The notes: generated from the letters alone by a model not told the origin. A DNA stretch of 64,000 nt from Pseudomonas sp. Marseille-Q3773 (GCF_916618955.1 NZ_OU745390.1:4774001-4838000); one strand, 5' to 3'. Shown: positions 52,677 to 63,304, numbered from the stretch's first letter. Numbers and translations are program-made.

Positions 52677-52910
52677 GGTCAAGGGCATCACCGCAAGCCG
52701 CAGCGGAGCGCAGCCCGGAGGGCGAGCACCGAACGGGTGAGGATGATGGGCGTAGCAGTACCCTTGATGCAGCTGTAAGCGACCAAGCCTAGCGACAGGG
52801 GGAGGAACAAGGCGAAGCCGCCGGACCTGCCCCTGCCGCCCGTCCGGCAAGGATAGGACGCGGGATGCAACCGAAGGGGTTGCCCAAGCGAAGCGCGGAG
52901 CATCTGGATG
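52677..52910. repeat. GC-rich element B
   Basis: Begins GGTCAAGGGCATCACCG, contains GGTGAGGATGATGGGCG and ACCCTTGATGC, then AAGGGGTTGCCCAAGCG and GCGCGGAGCATCTGG. The blocks follow the same order as element A on the other strand, with indels. Small arginine/proline-rich frames in it look spurious. Such sequences are familiar from Pseudomonas plasmids; their function is unknown to me. Confidence 0.6.
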
Positions 52911-52920
52911 CATGGCGTAT

Positions 52921-53787
52921 CTAAAAACTGATTTTCGATCCTGAAGTAACTCCGTGTTTAATGTGCTGCCACCGTGCTCTTTTTTCTGCATCTGAAATGG
53001 TCGAGGTTGGTTGATCCAACTGATCATTTGGCTTGGGCGTGTTGATGTCTAGTCTTCGTCGATTGCGTTTTTCTGCCACAGCTAAGCCTGCATTCGCTAC
53101 GAATGTGCCTTTTCTGAACTTACTAATTATCCCCCTCATCCATCTGCTTGGGCTGGTTTTGATGCTGTGCGTAGCCAGTGCACCTTGCAGCTCGTCCAAC
53201 AGCGTTTGTGCTGTCGTGTGTTCGAAACTTTCCATCATTTCCATGATTACCTTCTTCTCTGAACGGGAGGTGAGCATGTGAGGCCAGATTAGTTGACTTT
53301 CGGTAGTTTCCCCATGTTCGCTGTAATTCACGGGATCACAATCGCCGTGTAGATTGCCCTTCGGTAGTTGTTGTGGTGATTCTTTATTTGGATTCTCTGT
53401 AGGTTTATGGGGTGACAACATCTTGTCATCCCCCGGTGACATATGTGGCACCGGGGGAGAGACGCTCTGGTCGGTGGCCGGTGTCTTCCTGACGGGGGGA
53501 GGGTCACATTTTGTCAGGGGGGTGAAAATTTCGAGCGTGTATCTATTCGAGCTCTGTCCGCCATCACTTCTGAACTGCTTGCTCACTGTCACGAATTTCT
53601 TTGCTTCGAGCTCCTTTAGTACCCTTTGTACAGTTCGCTCCGAAGTACAGCATTTTCTCGCTATGATGCTGATTCTCGGCCAGCAAACACCTAGGTCGTC
53701 AGCGGCATCCGCCAAGGCCATTAAAACAATTTTTGACGATGGCGGAAGGTGCTGATCCCATGCCCAGTTTGAGGCTTTGATGCTCAT
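52921..53787 (-). CDS. HTH replication-initiator-like protein
   Basis: 288 aa. The N-terminus is a HTH_36-type winged helix (MSIKASNWAWDQHLPPSSKIVLMALADAADDLGVCWPRISIIARKCCTSERTVQRVLKELEAKKFV), common in plasmid and phage replication proteins (O protein-like). A low-complexity Pro/Ser linker (about 105-150) leads to a helical C-terminus. Overlaps by 4 nt the AlpA-like gene upstream of it. It probably acts in replication or control of the island; exact function not known. Confidence 0.72.
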   Translation of the reverse strand: MSIKASNWAWDQHLPPSSKIVLMALADAADDLGVCWPRISIIARKCCTSERTVQRVLKELEAKKFVTVSKQFRSDGGQSSNRYTLEIFTPLTKCDPPPVRKTPATDQSVSPPVPHMSPGDDKMLSPHKPTENPNKESPQQLPKGNLHGDCDPVNYSEHGETTESQLIWPHMLTSRSEKKVIMEMMESFEHTTAQTLLDELQGALATHSIKTSPSRWMRGIISKFRKGTFVANAGLAVAEKRNRRRLDINTPKPNDQLDQPTSTISDAEKRARWQHIKHGVTSGSKISF

Positions 53788-54008
53788 CCCAGAGCACCAT
53801 CTAACTCCAGTACATCGTTAACTTGTATGGTTCGGAAAAACACTCGTCGCCCAACGCGAACTACAGTTGGCTTTAGCTTTTGTGCCAGATCCGAATTGTT
53901 GTACATGGCGACTCTGAACCCGGCTGGAGACTTGCCGAGCAAGCTTGCTACCTGGGCTAGACTCATCAGCGGGCCAAATCGGTCGAGGAGGTATTCTTCT
54001 GCAGTCAT
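53784..54008 (-). CDS. small AlpA-like DNA-binding protein (excisionase candidate)
   Basis: 74 aa (MTAEEYLLDRFGPLMSLAQVASLLGKSPAGFRVAMYNNSDLAQKLKPTVVRVGRRVFFRTIQVNDVLE). The MSLAQVASLLGKSPAGFRVAM helix-turn-helix followed by RVGRRVFFRTIQVNDVLE wing is typical of MerR/AlpA/Xis-like regulators on islands. The ribosome site GGAGAAG is 7 nt before the ATG. It sits between integrase and the replication-like gene; an excisionase or island activator is plausible. A 10-bp inverted repeat lies 68 bp upstream. Confidence 0.75.
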   Translation of the reverse strand: MTAEEYLLDRFGPLMSLAQVASLLGKSPAGFRVAMYNNSDLAQKLKPTVVRVGRRVFFRTIQVNDVLELDGALG

Positions 54009-54075
54009 GGGCTTCTCCGTGCTTACGTTGATTAACGTCTCGTTGCAAGTACGGCTGAAGCTATCAGTATATTTT

Positions 54076-54115
54076 GGTGACAGTAAAGATGCAGATTTCT
54101 AGGGCTACTGTCACC
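54076..54115. promoter_or_regulatory. inverted repeat upstream of the AlpA-like gene
   Basis: GGTGACAGTA (54076-54085) and TACTGTCACC (54106-54115) form perfect 10-bp arms with a 20-nt spacer: an operator or a terminator for int on the minus strand. Confidence 0.55.
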
Positions 54116-54136
54116 AATTTCGAGTTTAGGCCCTCT

Positions 54137-54212
54137 GGAAAACAACTCGGAAAACAATTTGAAAACACGTTGACAACAGTGTGGCAACAGAAAGAAAACA
54201 ATAGGAAAACGA
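54137..54212. repeat. cluster of GAAAACA-type repeats downstream of int
   Basis: GGAAAACAA, GGAAAACAA, GAAAACAC, GACAACAG, GGCAACAG, GAAAACAAT and GGAAAACGA occur within 76 bp. An iteron-like or recombination-protein binding array is possible. Confidence 0.5.
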
Positions 54213-54220
54213 AGTGGAGG

Positions 54221-55282
54221 TTATTTAGTTCCTAGTTTGTCTAGCTTGTGAACTAACTCTTCAGCCCGCAGATGAGTGTAACGCTTGAGCATCTGCATCG
54301 ATTTATGCCCGCTGATTGCCGAGACTTCTTGATCTGAAAGGCCGCCCTCAACCAGTCTACTCACGGCTTCGTGCCGCAGATCGTGAAAACGGAAGTCCGG
54401 CACGCCAGCCTTTTCCTTGATGGCGGCCCAGATCTTGGTGAACGCATAGGGGCGACGCTTTCCATCACGCCCGGGCTCACCGAAAAAAACCAGATCGCAG
54501 TCAATTGGCCGCACGGGATTCGCCAAGGCGACGCGGAAAACCTCGGTAGCGAGCTTCGTCAACGGAACCGTGCGAGCACTATCATTTTTTGTATCCGACA
54601 GCCGGACGATCCGTTTTTGGACATCCACCTGTGATCGGCGCAGGCCTGCGATCTCTGATGCGCGCATACCCGTTGCCAAGGCTATCTGGACGATCCAGCC
54701 CAGCATTGGATTGCTGTGCTTGCCCACAGCGGCCATAAGGCGCTTTTCCTCGTCAGCCATCAGGCGCCTGTTACGACCTTCACCGGGGCTCGGTTTTCGA
54801 ATGTTGAGCACTGGGTTAAAGGTGAGGCCAAGTCCCCACTCCTGAATTGCGACTGTGAACAGGTGGCTGAGTAGGGCAAGCTCCAGCCGCACAGTGTTAT
54901 TACTCGTGGGTTGGCCGCGGTTGGTCAGCGAGCCCAGACGTGTATCGCGATAATTGGCGATCACCTCGGATGACAGAGCTGCAAGCGAATACTTTCCCAG
55001 GTGCTGGATCAGCTGCTGAGCCTTGGTCGCCTCGGCCTTCTGCGTGGTGGGCTTCTTGGTAGGGCTAACTTCGCGCAGATATCGCTGCAGCGCATTTTCG
55101 AGTGTAAGTCGCTCGGACCCGCTGCGCTGGATATAGACACCCCGCACCATTTCATCTTCGGTGCGTCGTGACCAATCCTCGGCGTCACGTTTGGTACGGA
55201 AGGTTTTGGCGTTGGTCGGCCATCCGGTCTTGCGGATGACGGCCTTCCAGGTGCCGGCAGGGGTTTTAACGATTGTGGCCAT
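54221..55282 (-). CDS. int: tyrosine recombinase (island integrase)
   Basis: 353 aa from the ATG at 55282 (MATIVKTPAGTWKAVIRKTGWPTNAKTF). The arm-binding and core-binding domains occupy about 1-160; the catalytic domain shows Arg in ALATGMRASEIAGLR, the H-x-x-R box FHDLRHEAVSRL, His in ISGHKSMQML and the Tyr nucleophile in KRYTHLRAEEL. It lies 127 bp from the tRNA repeat it presumably uses, its start beside a TGTACCT pair. It carried the 11.8-kb island into the tRNA 3' end. All catalytic residues are intact. Confidence 0.93.
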   Translation of the reverse strand: MATIVKTPAGTWKAVIRKTGWPTNAKTFRTKRDAEDWSRRTEDEMVRGVYIQRSGSERLTLENALQRYLREVSPTKKPTTQKAEATKAQQLIQHLGKYSLAALSSEVIANYRDTRLGSLTNRGQPTSNNTVRLELALLSHLFTVAIQEWGLGLTFNPVLNIRKPSPGEGRNRRLMADEEKRLMAAVGKHSNPMLGWIVQIALATGMRASEIAGLRRSQVDVQKRIVRLSDTKNDSARTVPLTKLATEVFRVALANPVRPIDCDLVFFGEPGRDGKRRPYAFTKIWAAIKEKAGVPDFRFHDLRHEAVSRLVEGGLSDQEVSAISGHKSMQMLKRYTHLRAEELVHKLDKLGTK

Positions 55283-55318
55283 CTGAAGGACTCCAAAGGC
55301 GTGCAAGCGAAGCCGCAC

Positions 55319-55336
55319 TGTACCTAATTTGTACCT
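55319..55336. repeat. right pair of TGTACCT repeats
   Basis: TGTACCT-AATT-TGTACCT, with the same 11-bp period and orientation as the pair at 43784-43801. It overlaps the int promoter region. Confidence 0.6.
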
Positions 55337-55381
55337 TCGGACCATAGGACTGATCCGGCTGCCACAAACCCAAAAAGCCGA

Positions 55382-55402
55382 AAGCCGCGTAATACGCGGC
55401 TT
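55382..55402 (-). terminator. tRNA terminator
   Basis: AAGCCGCGTA-A-TACGCGGCTT followed on the minus strand by a T-rich stretch; 6 nt beyond the tRNA CCA end. Confidence 0.85.
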
Positions 55403-55408
55403 CAAGGT

Positions 55409-55454
55409 TGGTGGGCCCACACGGACTCGAACCGTGGACCAAAGGATTATGAGT
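55409..55454. repeat. island attachment repeat, right (inside the intact tRNA)
   Basis: 46 bp identical to 43617-43662, forming the 3' half of the complete tRNA. Right junction of the island. Confidence 0.92.
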
Positions 55455-55485
55455 CCTCTGCTCTAACCGACTGAGCTATAGGCCC
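55409..55485 (-). tRNA. tRNA with CAT anticodon (Ile2 or elongator Met)
   Basis: 77 nt on the minus strand, GGGCCTA..TGGGCCC-ACCA, with an encoded CCA. The D-arm GCTCAGTCGGTTAGAGC, anticodon loop CTCATAA (CAT) and T-arm GGTTCGAGTCC fold normally. The acceptor and anticodon stems look more like tRNA-Ile2 (lysidine-modified CAU) than elongator tRNA-Met; both are called for this locus in databases, as I recall. The 3' half is the island's attachment site and has been restored by the insertion. Confidence 0.93.
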
Positions 55486-55501
55486 TCAGTAAGTGGCCGG
55501 A

Positions 55502-58500
55502 TTATAACGAGGGTTTCGCACCTGTGCCATCTGAAAGATCCGATAGTGCTATGCGAAGGAAACCGGCCGCAAACTCCTCCGGTGGCAGCGGCAGGCTGAC
55601 GATGTAGCCCTGGATCTGCTCGCACCCTTCAGCTGCCAGAAAACGCTGCTGGGCCTGGTTTTCCACGCCTTCGGCAATGATGGTCAGCTGCATGCTGCGG
55701 CCCAGGGCGATGATCGCGCGGGCGATGGCGGCGTCGTGTGGGTCGTCGGGCAGGCCGCGGATGAACGACTTGTCGATCTTCAGGATGTCCAGCGGCAGGC
55801 GCTTGAGGTAGCTCAGCGAGGAGTACCCGGTGCCGAAGTCGTCAATGGCCAGTTGCACCCCCAGTTTCTTCAGCTGATACAGCACGGCCAGGGCTTCTTC
55901 TGCCTGGCTCATGATGAAGTTCTCGGTGATTTCCAGCTGCAGGTCGCCGGCTCTCAACTGGTAGTGCTTGAGCAATTGTTCGATACGCCGGGCCAGGTGC
56001 GGGTGGCGCAGCTGCGCGCCGGCCAGGTTGATCGACAGCGGGCCGAAAGGCTCGTAGTGCTGCTTCCAGGCCTGCATCTGGCTGCAGGCCTGCTCCAGCA
56101 CCCAGTCGCCAAGCTGGAGAATGGTGCCGTTCTCTTCCGCCAGGTGGATGAAGTGCTCCGGCGGTACCTCACCGAAGGTCGGGTGGCTCCAGCGGATCAG
56201 TGCTTCGGCACCCACCAGGTTCTGGGTCTTGAGGCTGAGCTTGGGCTGGAAGCACAGGCTCATTTCGTTGCGTTCGATGGCGCGGCGCAGCTCATGCTCC
56301 AGGGCGATGCGTTCGCTGGCCTGGGCGGTGAGGTCGACGGTATAGGCTTCGACGCGGTTGCGGCCCTTGGCCTTGGAGCGGTACATGGCTGCGTCGGCAT
56401 TGCGTATCAGGGTGGAAACGTCAGTGCCGTCCTGTGGATAAAGGCTGATGCCGATGCTGGCACTGGTGAAGAACTCATGCTCGCCGGCCTGGAAAGGCGC
56501 GTTGAAGCAGGCCAGCAGCTTGTTGGCGATGGTGCTGGCGTCGCTGGGTTTGTGCAGGCCGGGCAGCAGGATGATGAATTCGTCACCGCCCAGGCGGGCC
56601 ACGGTGTCGACGTCGCGTACCTGCTCCTTCAGGCGTTGGGCGATGCCCTTGAGCAGCAGGTCACCGACCGGATGGCCAAGGCTGTCATTGATGTGCTTGA
56701 AGCGGTCGAGGTCGAGGAACAGCACTGCACCCTGGCGGTTGGACTGCTGTTCACTGGTGAGCACGGCCTGCAGGCGACTCTCGAACAGGGCGCGGTTTGG
56801 CAGGCCGGTGAGCGGGTCGTGGTGGGCCTGGTAGTCCAGCTTGGCCTGGGCGTGCTTGAGACTGGAGATGTCGGCGAACACGGCGACAAAGTGGGTAATC
56901 TCGCGCTCGCTGTTGCGCACGGCGCTGATAGTCAGCCAGCCAGGGTACAGTTCGCCATTCTTGCGTTTGTTGTAGATCTCGCCTTGCCAGTGGCCTTCGG
57001 CGGTCAGCTGGTGCCACATGGCGGCATAGAAGGCGCTGTCGTGCTGGCCGGAGGCGAGCAGGCGCGGGGTCTGGCCGAGCGCTTCGATCTCGCTGTAGCC
57101 GGTAATTTCGCTGAAGGCGCGGTTGACGGCACTGATGCGCTGGTCGATGTCGGTGATCAGCACGCCTTCGGCGGTGTTCTCGAACACGGTGGCGGCCAGC
57201 TGCAGTTTTTCCTGCATCAGGTAGCGCTCGGTGATGTCGCGGGCGATGGTCAGCATACAGTCGACGCCGGCAATCGGCAGGGGCCGCGCGGACAGTTCAC
57301 AAAGGCGGATCTGCCCGTCGCTACGGCGAATGTGGCAGGTGAAGTCGCGCACGAAACCGTCGCGGTTGAGCTGGTCGACCAGGCGCTTGCGTTCGTTGAG
57401 GTCCACCCAGATGCCCAGGTCCAGCGAGGTCTGGTCGAGGGGCGGGTGAAGGTCGTAACCGGTCAGGCGGCAGAAGCCCTCGTTCACTTCAAGCAGCAGG
57501 CCGTCGGCCTGGCGCGACAGCAGCAGGCCGTCGGGGGAGGCATGGAAGGCCTTGGCGAATTTTTCTTCCGAGGTTTGCAGCTGCTCCTGGGTTTCCTTGA
57601 GCTGGCTGATGTCGCGTACCGCAACCACCAGCGCCGGGGTACCGTCGAGCTCAAAGGTTTCGGCCGAGGTCAGGCCGGTGAACAGCTGGCCGTTGCTGCG
57701 CCGGAAGCTCATTTCCAGGTTGCGGATGCCGCCCTGGTGCAAGCGTTCGAGCAGGCGCGGGCCGCTGCCTTCGAGGCCCCACAGGTTCAGGTCGGTGGCA
57801 GTGCGGCCGATCACCTGGTCCGGGGTGAGGCCGATCTGCTCTTCGAACGCTTCGTTCACTTCCAGCAGGCAGCCATCGCTGTGGCGGGCAATCAGCAATA
57901 TATCGGGGCACTGCTGGAACACCGAGGCGAACTTCTGTTCCGACAGGCGCAGGGCATTCTCGGTGCGCTTGGTTTCGCTGATGTCGATCATCAGCCCACG
58001 CATCACCGGCTTGTGGCCATGCTCGATCATGCTGACGATGTTGCGTACCCACAGCGGCTGGCCATCGGCCCGGATCACCCGATAGTCCAGGCTGTGGTCA
58101 CGTCTGGCCGCCGTTTCGCTGTCGCAATAGGCCTGGGCCCACAGGGCATCATCCGGGTGCAGGATACTGCGCCAGAAGCCGGGCTTTAACCAGTCGCTCA
58201 GCGGATAGCCCAGCAGGTCTTCGGCGTGAGGTGACACGTAGCTGTAGACGAAGTCGTTGGCGTCGGCCTCCCAGGCTATGGCGGAGAGGCCCTCGACCAG
58301 GCTGCGGTAGCGATATTCGCTGCTGCGCAGCTCCTGTTCGAGGGCGATGCGCCGGGAAATCTCCGAGCTGAGGCGGCGGTTGATGCGAATGACCACTGCC
58401 AGCACCGCCATCAATATCAGTACCGCTGGCAGGCCATACACCACCAGGTCGGACCAGAACATCCGTTGGTCGACCACATTGCCCACCCAGCGTTGCTGGA

Positions 58501-59245
58501 TCTGGCTGACTTCGCCGCTGCTCATGTCAGCCATCACCTTGTCCAGAATGCCAACCAGTACCTTCTTGTCGCGTGGTGCGGCCATGGCCAACTGGTAGCG
58601 GTAGGGCGTCTCGCCACTGACATAGAGACCGTCCAGCTTGAGCTGGCGCAGGCTCCAGATACTCGACGCGAGGTCACCGACCACGGCGTCCACCTCATCG
58701 GTGGCCAGGGCCTGCAGGGTGGAGCTGACATTGGGCAGCGCCACTAGGTTGAGGTCTGGGTGATGCGTGCGCAGCAATTCGTGAGGGGCGTAATTTTCCA
58801 CCACGGCCACCTTCAGGCCGTACAGTTCGTCGAGGTTGCGCGGCTGTGCTCCGCCCTTGTGGGCAAGGATGACGATGGGGAAGTCGAGGTACGGGCGGGT
58901 GAAGGCCAGGTAGGCCTGGCGCTCGGGGGTGGACATGATGCCGGGCAGCAGGTCGATGCGGTTTTCCTGCGCCAGCGTCAGTACTTCGGTCCAACTGTGC
59001 GGTTCGACCGGTTTGAGCGCCACCTCCAGGCGTTGCTGGATGGTGGCGATGTAATCGGCGGCCAATCCCTGGTAGCGGCCCTCCTGGTCGCGAAACTCGA
59101 ACGGTGGCCAAGAGGCGTCTACACCCAGGCTCAGCTGCGGGTGGGCAGCCAGCCAGGCCTTCTCCTCATCTGTCAGGGTCAGGGCGCCGGCCGTTGTGTT
59201 CCACAAAGCCAGGAACATCAACAGGATGGCCGGCAACAGGGACAT
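55502..59245 (-). CDS. periplasmic-sensor PAS-GGDEF-EAL cyclic-di-GMP protein
   Basis: 1247 aa from the ATG at 59245 (MSLLPAILLMFLALWNTTAGALTL); upstream ATGs run through the rpoD terminator. Order: signal peptide, a periplasmic amino-acid-binding (SBP_bac_3) domain (LSLGVDASWPPFEFRDQEGRYQGLAADYIATI), one membrane segment (LVVYGLPAVLILMAVLAVVI, near 270), four PAS/PAC units (about 310-800), GGDEF (LFLDLDRFKHINDSLGHPVGD, active-site RLGGDEFIILL) and EAL (GAEALIRWSHP, IDDFGTGYSSLSYL) domains. Both output motifs are intact, so either activity is possible. Ligand unknown. Alone between the tRNA and rpoD. Confidence 0.94.
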   Translation of the reverse strand: MSLLPAILLMFLALWNTTAGALTLTDEEKAWLAAHPQLSLGVDASWPPFEFRDQEGRYQGLAADYIATIQQRLEVALKPVEPHSWTEVLTLAQENRIDLLPGIMSTPERQAYLAFTRPYLDFPIVILAHKGGAQPRNLDELYGLKVAVVENYAPHELLRTHHPDLNLVALPNVSSTLQALATDEVDAVVGDLASSIWSLRQLKLDGLYVSGETPYRYQLAMAAPRDKKVLVGILDKVMADMSSGEVSQIQQRWVGNVVDQRMFWSDLVVYGLPAVLILMAVLAVVIRINRRLSSEISRRIALEQELRSSEYRYRSLVEGLSAIAWEADANDFVYSYVSPHAEDLLGYPLSDWLKPGFWRSILHPDDALWAQAYCDSETAARRDHSLDYRVIRADGQPLWVRNIVSMIEHGHKPVMRGLMIDISETKRTENALRLSEQKFASVFQQCPDILLIARHSDGCLLEVNEAFEEQIGLTPDQVIGRTATDLNLWGLEGSGPRLLERLHQGGIRNLEMSFRRSNGQLFTGLTSAETFELDGTPALVVAVRDISQLKETQEQLQTSEEKFAKAFHASPDGLLLSRQADGLLLEVNEGFCRLTGYDLHPPLDQTSLDLGIWVDLNERKRLVDQLNRDGFVRDFTCHIRRSDGQIRLCELSARPLPIAGVDCMLTIARDITERYLMQEKLQLAATVFENTAEGVLITDIDQRISAVNRAFSEITGYSEIEALGQTPRLLASGQHDSAFYAAMWHQLTAEGHWQGEIYNKRKNGELYPGWLTISAVRNSEREITHFVAVFADISSLKHAQAKLDYQAHHDPLTGLPNRALFESRLQAVLTSEQQSNRQGAVLFLDLDRFKHINDSLGHPVGDLLLKGIAQRLKEQVRDVDTVARLGGDEFIILLPGLHKPSDASTIANKLLACFNAPFQAGEHEFFTSASIGISLYPQDGTDVSTLIRNADAAMYRSKAKGRNRVEAYTVDLTAQASERIALEHELRRAIERNEMSLCFQPKLSLKTQNLVGAEALIRWSHPTFGEVPPEHFIHLAEENGTILQLGDWVLEQACSQMQAWKQHYEPFGPLSINLAGAQLRHPHLARRIEQLLKHYQLRAGDLQLEITENFIMSQAEEALAVLYQLKKLGVQLAIDDFGTGYSSLSYLKRLPLDILKIDKSFIRGLPDDPHDAAIARAIIALGRSMQLTIIAEGVENQAQQRFLAAEGCEQIQGYIVSLPLPPEEFAAGFLRIALSDLSDGTGAKPSL

Positions 59246-59372
59246 AGCGGCCTCGCATTCAGGATGACTGAATCGAGTGTAGACGGGCATTGCTGCCGGC
59301 GTGGGGCGAAAGGTGGAGTCTTTCGTCGAGGCCTGCACGATCCATGTGGGCGTTTCCAGGAGCAGAAAGAAA

Positions 59373-59399
59373 AAACCCCGGCCTGCTGGGCCGGGGTTT
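59373..59399 (-). terminator. rpoD terminator
   Basis: AAACCCCGGCC-N5-GGCCGGGGTTT, an 11-bp perfect stem 5 nt from the rpoD stop, followed on the minus strand by a T-run (TTTTTCTTTC). Confidence 0.9.
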
Positions 59400-59403
59400 G
59401 TCA

Positions 59404-61254
<1,851 letters not shown>

Positions 61255-61321
61255 AACACCCTATCCACTGAAGGTCTTGGCGGGCAAAAAACAAGCCGAG
61301 GATTATACCCGAGCATGGGCC

Positions 61322-63304
61322 TCACGCGCCAGATGAGGTCGGCGTTTGTGCGGGAACATTCCGGCTCAGCAGGGCGAGGAGCTGGGATTTTTCCTCGCTG
61401 GTCAATTCGCTTTGACGTGATTTCCTGAGCAGTTGTTCCAGGCTGCGCTCGCGTTGGCGGGCGGACAAGCTAGTTATAGTGTCGAAAAACTGTTGTTCAA
61501 GGTTGTCGGCCACGATCAGCCATTCCTTTTCCGCCAGCGCCCGTAGCAGACGGCCCTGTTCGGTGCCGTGCCAACGTGCGATCAACTGCATTGAGCTTAG
61601 CCCAGGATTTTTCTGCGCGGCTTCGATCAGGGCCACCAGCAGCTGGCTGTACAGGTGTTCTTCGTCGGCGAAGTGGCTGGCGTCTTCCACCTTGCCGGCC
61701 AGCAACGGATGGTGCAGCAGGGTACGCAGGGCAGCCAGGGTCGGCGGTTCGACCGGGGCCGGCACGCGCGGTGGTGCTTCGTCACGTTGTTGCCAGGGTT
61801 TGCCGCCCTTGCGGTTCTTGTCCCAGGGCTTGTCGCTCCATGGCTTCTTGCCGCTGCCCTTGTTCGGTTTCCATGCCTGCTCCTGATGGGCGGCGGCGTA
61901 GTCGTGCTGCGGCATGTCGCCGTAGTCGGGGGTGTAGCTGGCCATGGCATCGTAATCGTAGCCAGGGTCATAGTCCGGCACGTTGCCGGGGGCCGGGGCG
62001 TGTTGCGCCAATTGCTCGACCTGCTGCGGGTCGAGGCCGGTGATCTCGCGCAGGCGGTTGCGCATCAGCTGGCGCAGGTTGGCGCCGGGGATCTTTTCGA
62101 TCAGCGGTGCTGCCAGGGTCGCCATGTGCGCCTTGCCTTCCAGCGAGCGCGGGTCGGCTTCGACGCCCAGTTGCTCGAAGAAGTAGTCGGCCAGCGGCTG
62201 GGCGTGCTGGTTGATGCGGGCCATGAAGGCATCGGTGCCTTCGGCGCGCACCAGGCTGTCCGGGTCCTCGCCTTCGGGCAGGAACAGGAAGCGCGCACGG
62301 CGGCCGTCCTGCAGGTTCGGCAGGGTCGACTCCAGGGCACGCCAGGCGGCCTTGCGCCCGGCCTGGTCGCCGTCGAAGCAGAACAGCACGCTGGGCACAA
62401 CGCGGAACAGGCGCTTGAGATGCTCTTCGCTGGTGGCGGTGCCGAGGGTGGCCACGGCATTGCGCAGGCCCTGCTGGGCCAGGGCGATGACGTCCATGTA
62501 GCCCTCGACGACGATGATTTCGTCGAGGTTGCGGTTATGCTTGCGCGCCTCGTACAGGCCGTACAGTTCCTGGCCCTTGTGAAATACCGGGGTTTCCGGG
62601 GAGTTCAGGTACTTCGGCTTGTCGTCGCCGAGCACCCGGCCACCGAAGGCGATGATGCGCCCGCGGCTGTCACGGATCGGGAACATCACCCGGTCGCGGA
62701 AGCGGTCGTAGCGCTTGCCGGTTTCGGCGTTTTCGATCAGCAGGCCGGCGTCGATCATCACCTTCTGCTGCAGGCTGTCGGCACCCAGGTGCTTGAGCAG
62801 GTTGTCCCAGCCAGGTGGGGCGAAGCCCAGGCCGAAATCGCGGGCGATCTCGCCGGATAGGCCGCGGCCCTTGAGGTAGTCCACCGCCGCCTTGCGGGTC
62901 GGGTGGCTGCGCAGTGCCTGGCGGTAGAACTCCGAGGCCGCGTCCAGTAGCGGGTACAGCGGCGAATCGGTGGGCTGGCGCGGCTTGTGGTCGCGGCGGC
63001 CTTGCTCGCGGGGTACTTCCATGCCGGCGGCGCGGGCCAGCTCCTCGACTGCCTGGGGAAAGTCCAGGTTGTCGTGGTCCATGACGAAGCCCAGGGCGTT
63101 GCCACCGGCACCACAGCCGAAACAGTAATAGAACTGCTTGTCGGGGCTGACCGTGAAGGAAGGGGTCTTTTCCTTGTGGAACGGGCAGCAGGCAGAGTAG
63201 TTCTTGCCGGTCTTTTTCAGCTGGACGCGCGAACTCACCACATCGACGATGTCGAGGCGGTTGATCAGGTCGTCAATGAAACTCTGGGGAATCAGCCCGG
63301 CCAT
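61322..63304 (-). CDS. dnaG: DNA primase
   Basis: 660 aa from the ATG at 63304 (MAGLIPQSFIDDLINRLDIVDVV). The N-terminal zinc finger is SACCPFHKEKTPSFTVSPDKQFYYCFGCGAGGNA, the TOPRIM domain carries IVVEGYMDVIALAQQGLRNAVATLGTA and LFCFDGDQAGRKAA, and a variable Gly/Lys/Trp-rich linker (about 470-530) leads to the helicase-binding C-terminus. It makes RNA primers for replication. Middle gene of the rpsU-dnaG-rpoD cluster. Confidence 0.98.
   Translation of the reverse strand: MAGLIPQSFIDDLINRLDIVDVVSSRVQLKKTGKNYSACCPFHKEKTPSFTVSPDKQFYYCFGCGAGGNALGFVMDHDNLDFPQAVEELARAAGMEVPREQGRRDHKPRQPTDSPLYPLLDAASEFYRQALRSHPTRKAAVDYLKGRGLSGEIARDFGLGFAPPGWDNLLKHLGADSLQQKVMIDAGLLIENAETGKRYDRFRDRVMFPIRDSRGRIIAFGGRVLGDDKPKYLNSPETPVFHKGQELYGLYEARKHNRNLDEIIVVEGYMDVIALAQQGLRNAVATLGTATSEEHLKRLFRVVPSVLFCFDGDQAGRKAAWRALESTLPNLQDGRRARFLFLPEGEDPDSLVRAEGTDAFMARINQHAQPLADYFFEQLGVEADPRSLEGKAHMATLAAPLIEKIPGANLRQLMRNRLREITGLDPQQVEQLAQHAPAPGNVPDYDPGYDYDAMASYTPDYGDMPQHDYAAAHQEQAWKPNKGSGKKPWSDKPWDKNRKGGKPWQQRDEAPPRVPAPVEPPTLAALRTLLHHPLLAGKVEDASHFADEEHLYSQLLVALIEAAQKNPGLSSMQLIARWHGTEQGRLLRALAEKEWLIVADNLEQQFFDTITSLSARQRERSLEQLLRKSRQSELTSEEKSQLLALLSRNVPAQTPTSSGA

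Noticed and set aside
52203..52910. Group II intron
   Set aside because: No reverse transcriptase frame and no recognisable domain V; the two copies are inverted, not one continuous structure.
52626..53027. Arg/Pro/His-rich open frame in element B
   Set aside because: Lies over a repeated noncoding element, has no ribosome site and overlaps the HTH gene; similar frames in plasmids look spurious.
54137..54212. CRISPR array
   Set aside because: Repeats are 7-9 bp and irregular, with no constant spacer length and no cas genes in the window.
55736..58189. 817-codon open frame on the plus strand within the PAS/GGDEF/EAL gene
   Set aside because: Composition typical of an antisense shadow; the minus strand has intact GGDEF and EAL motifs.
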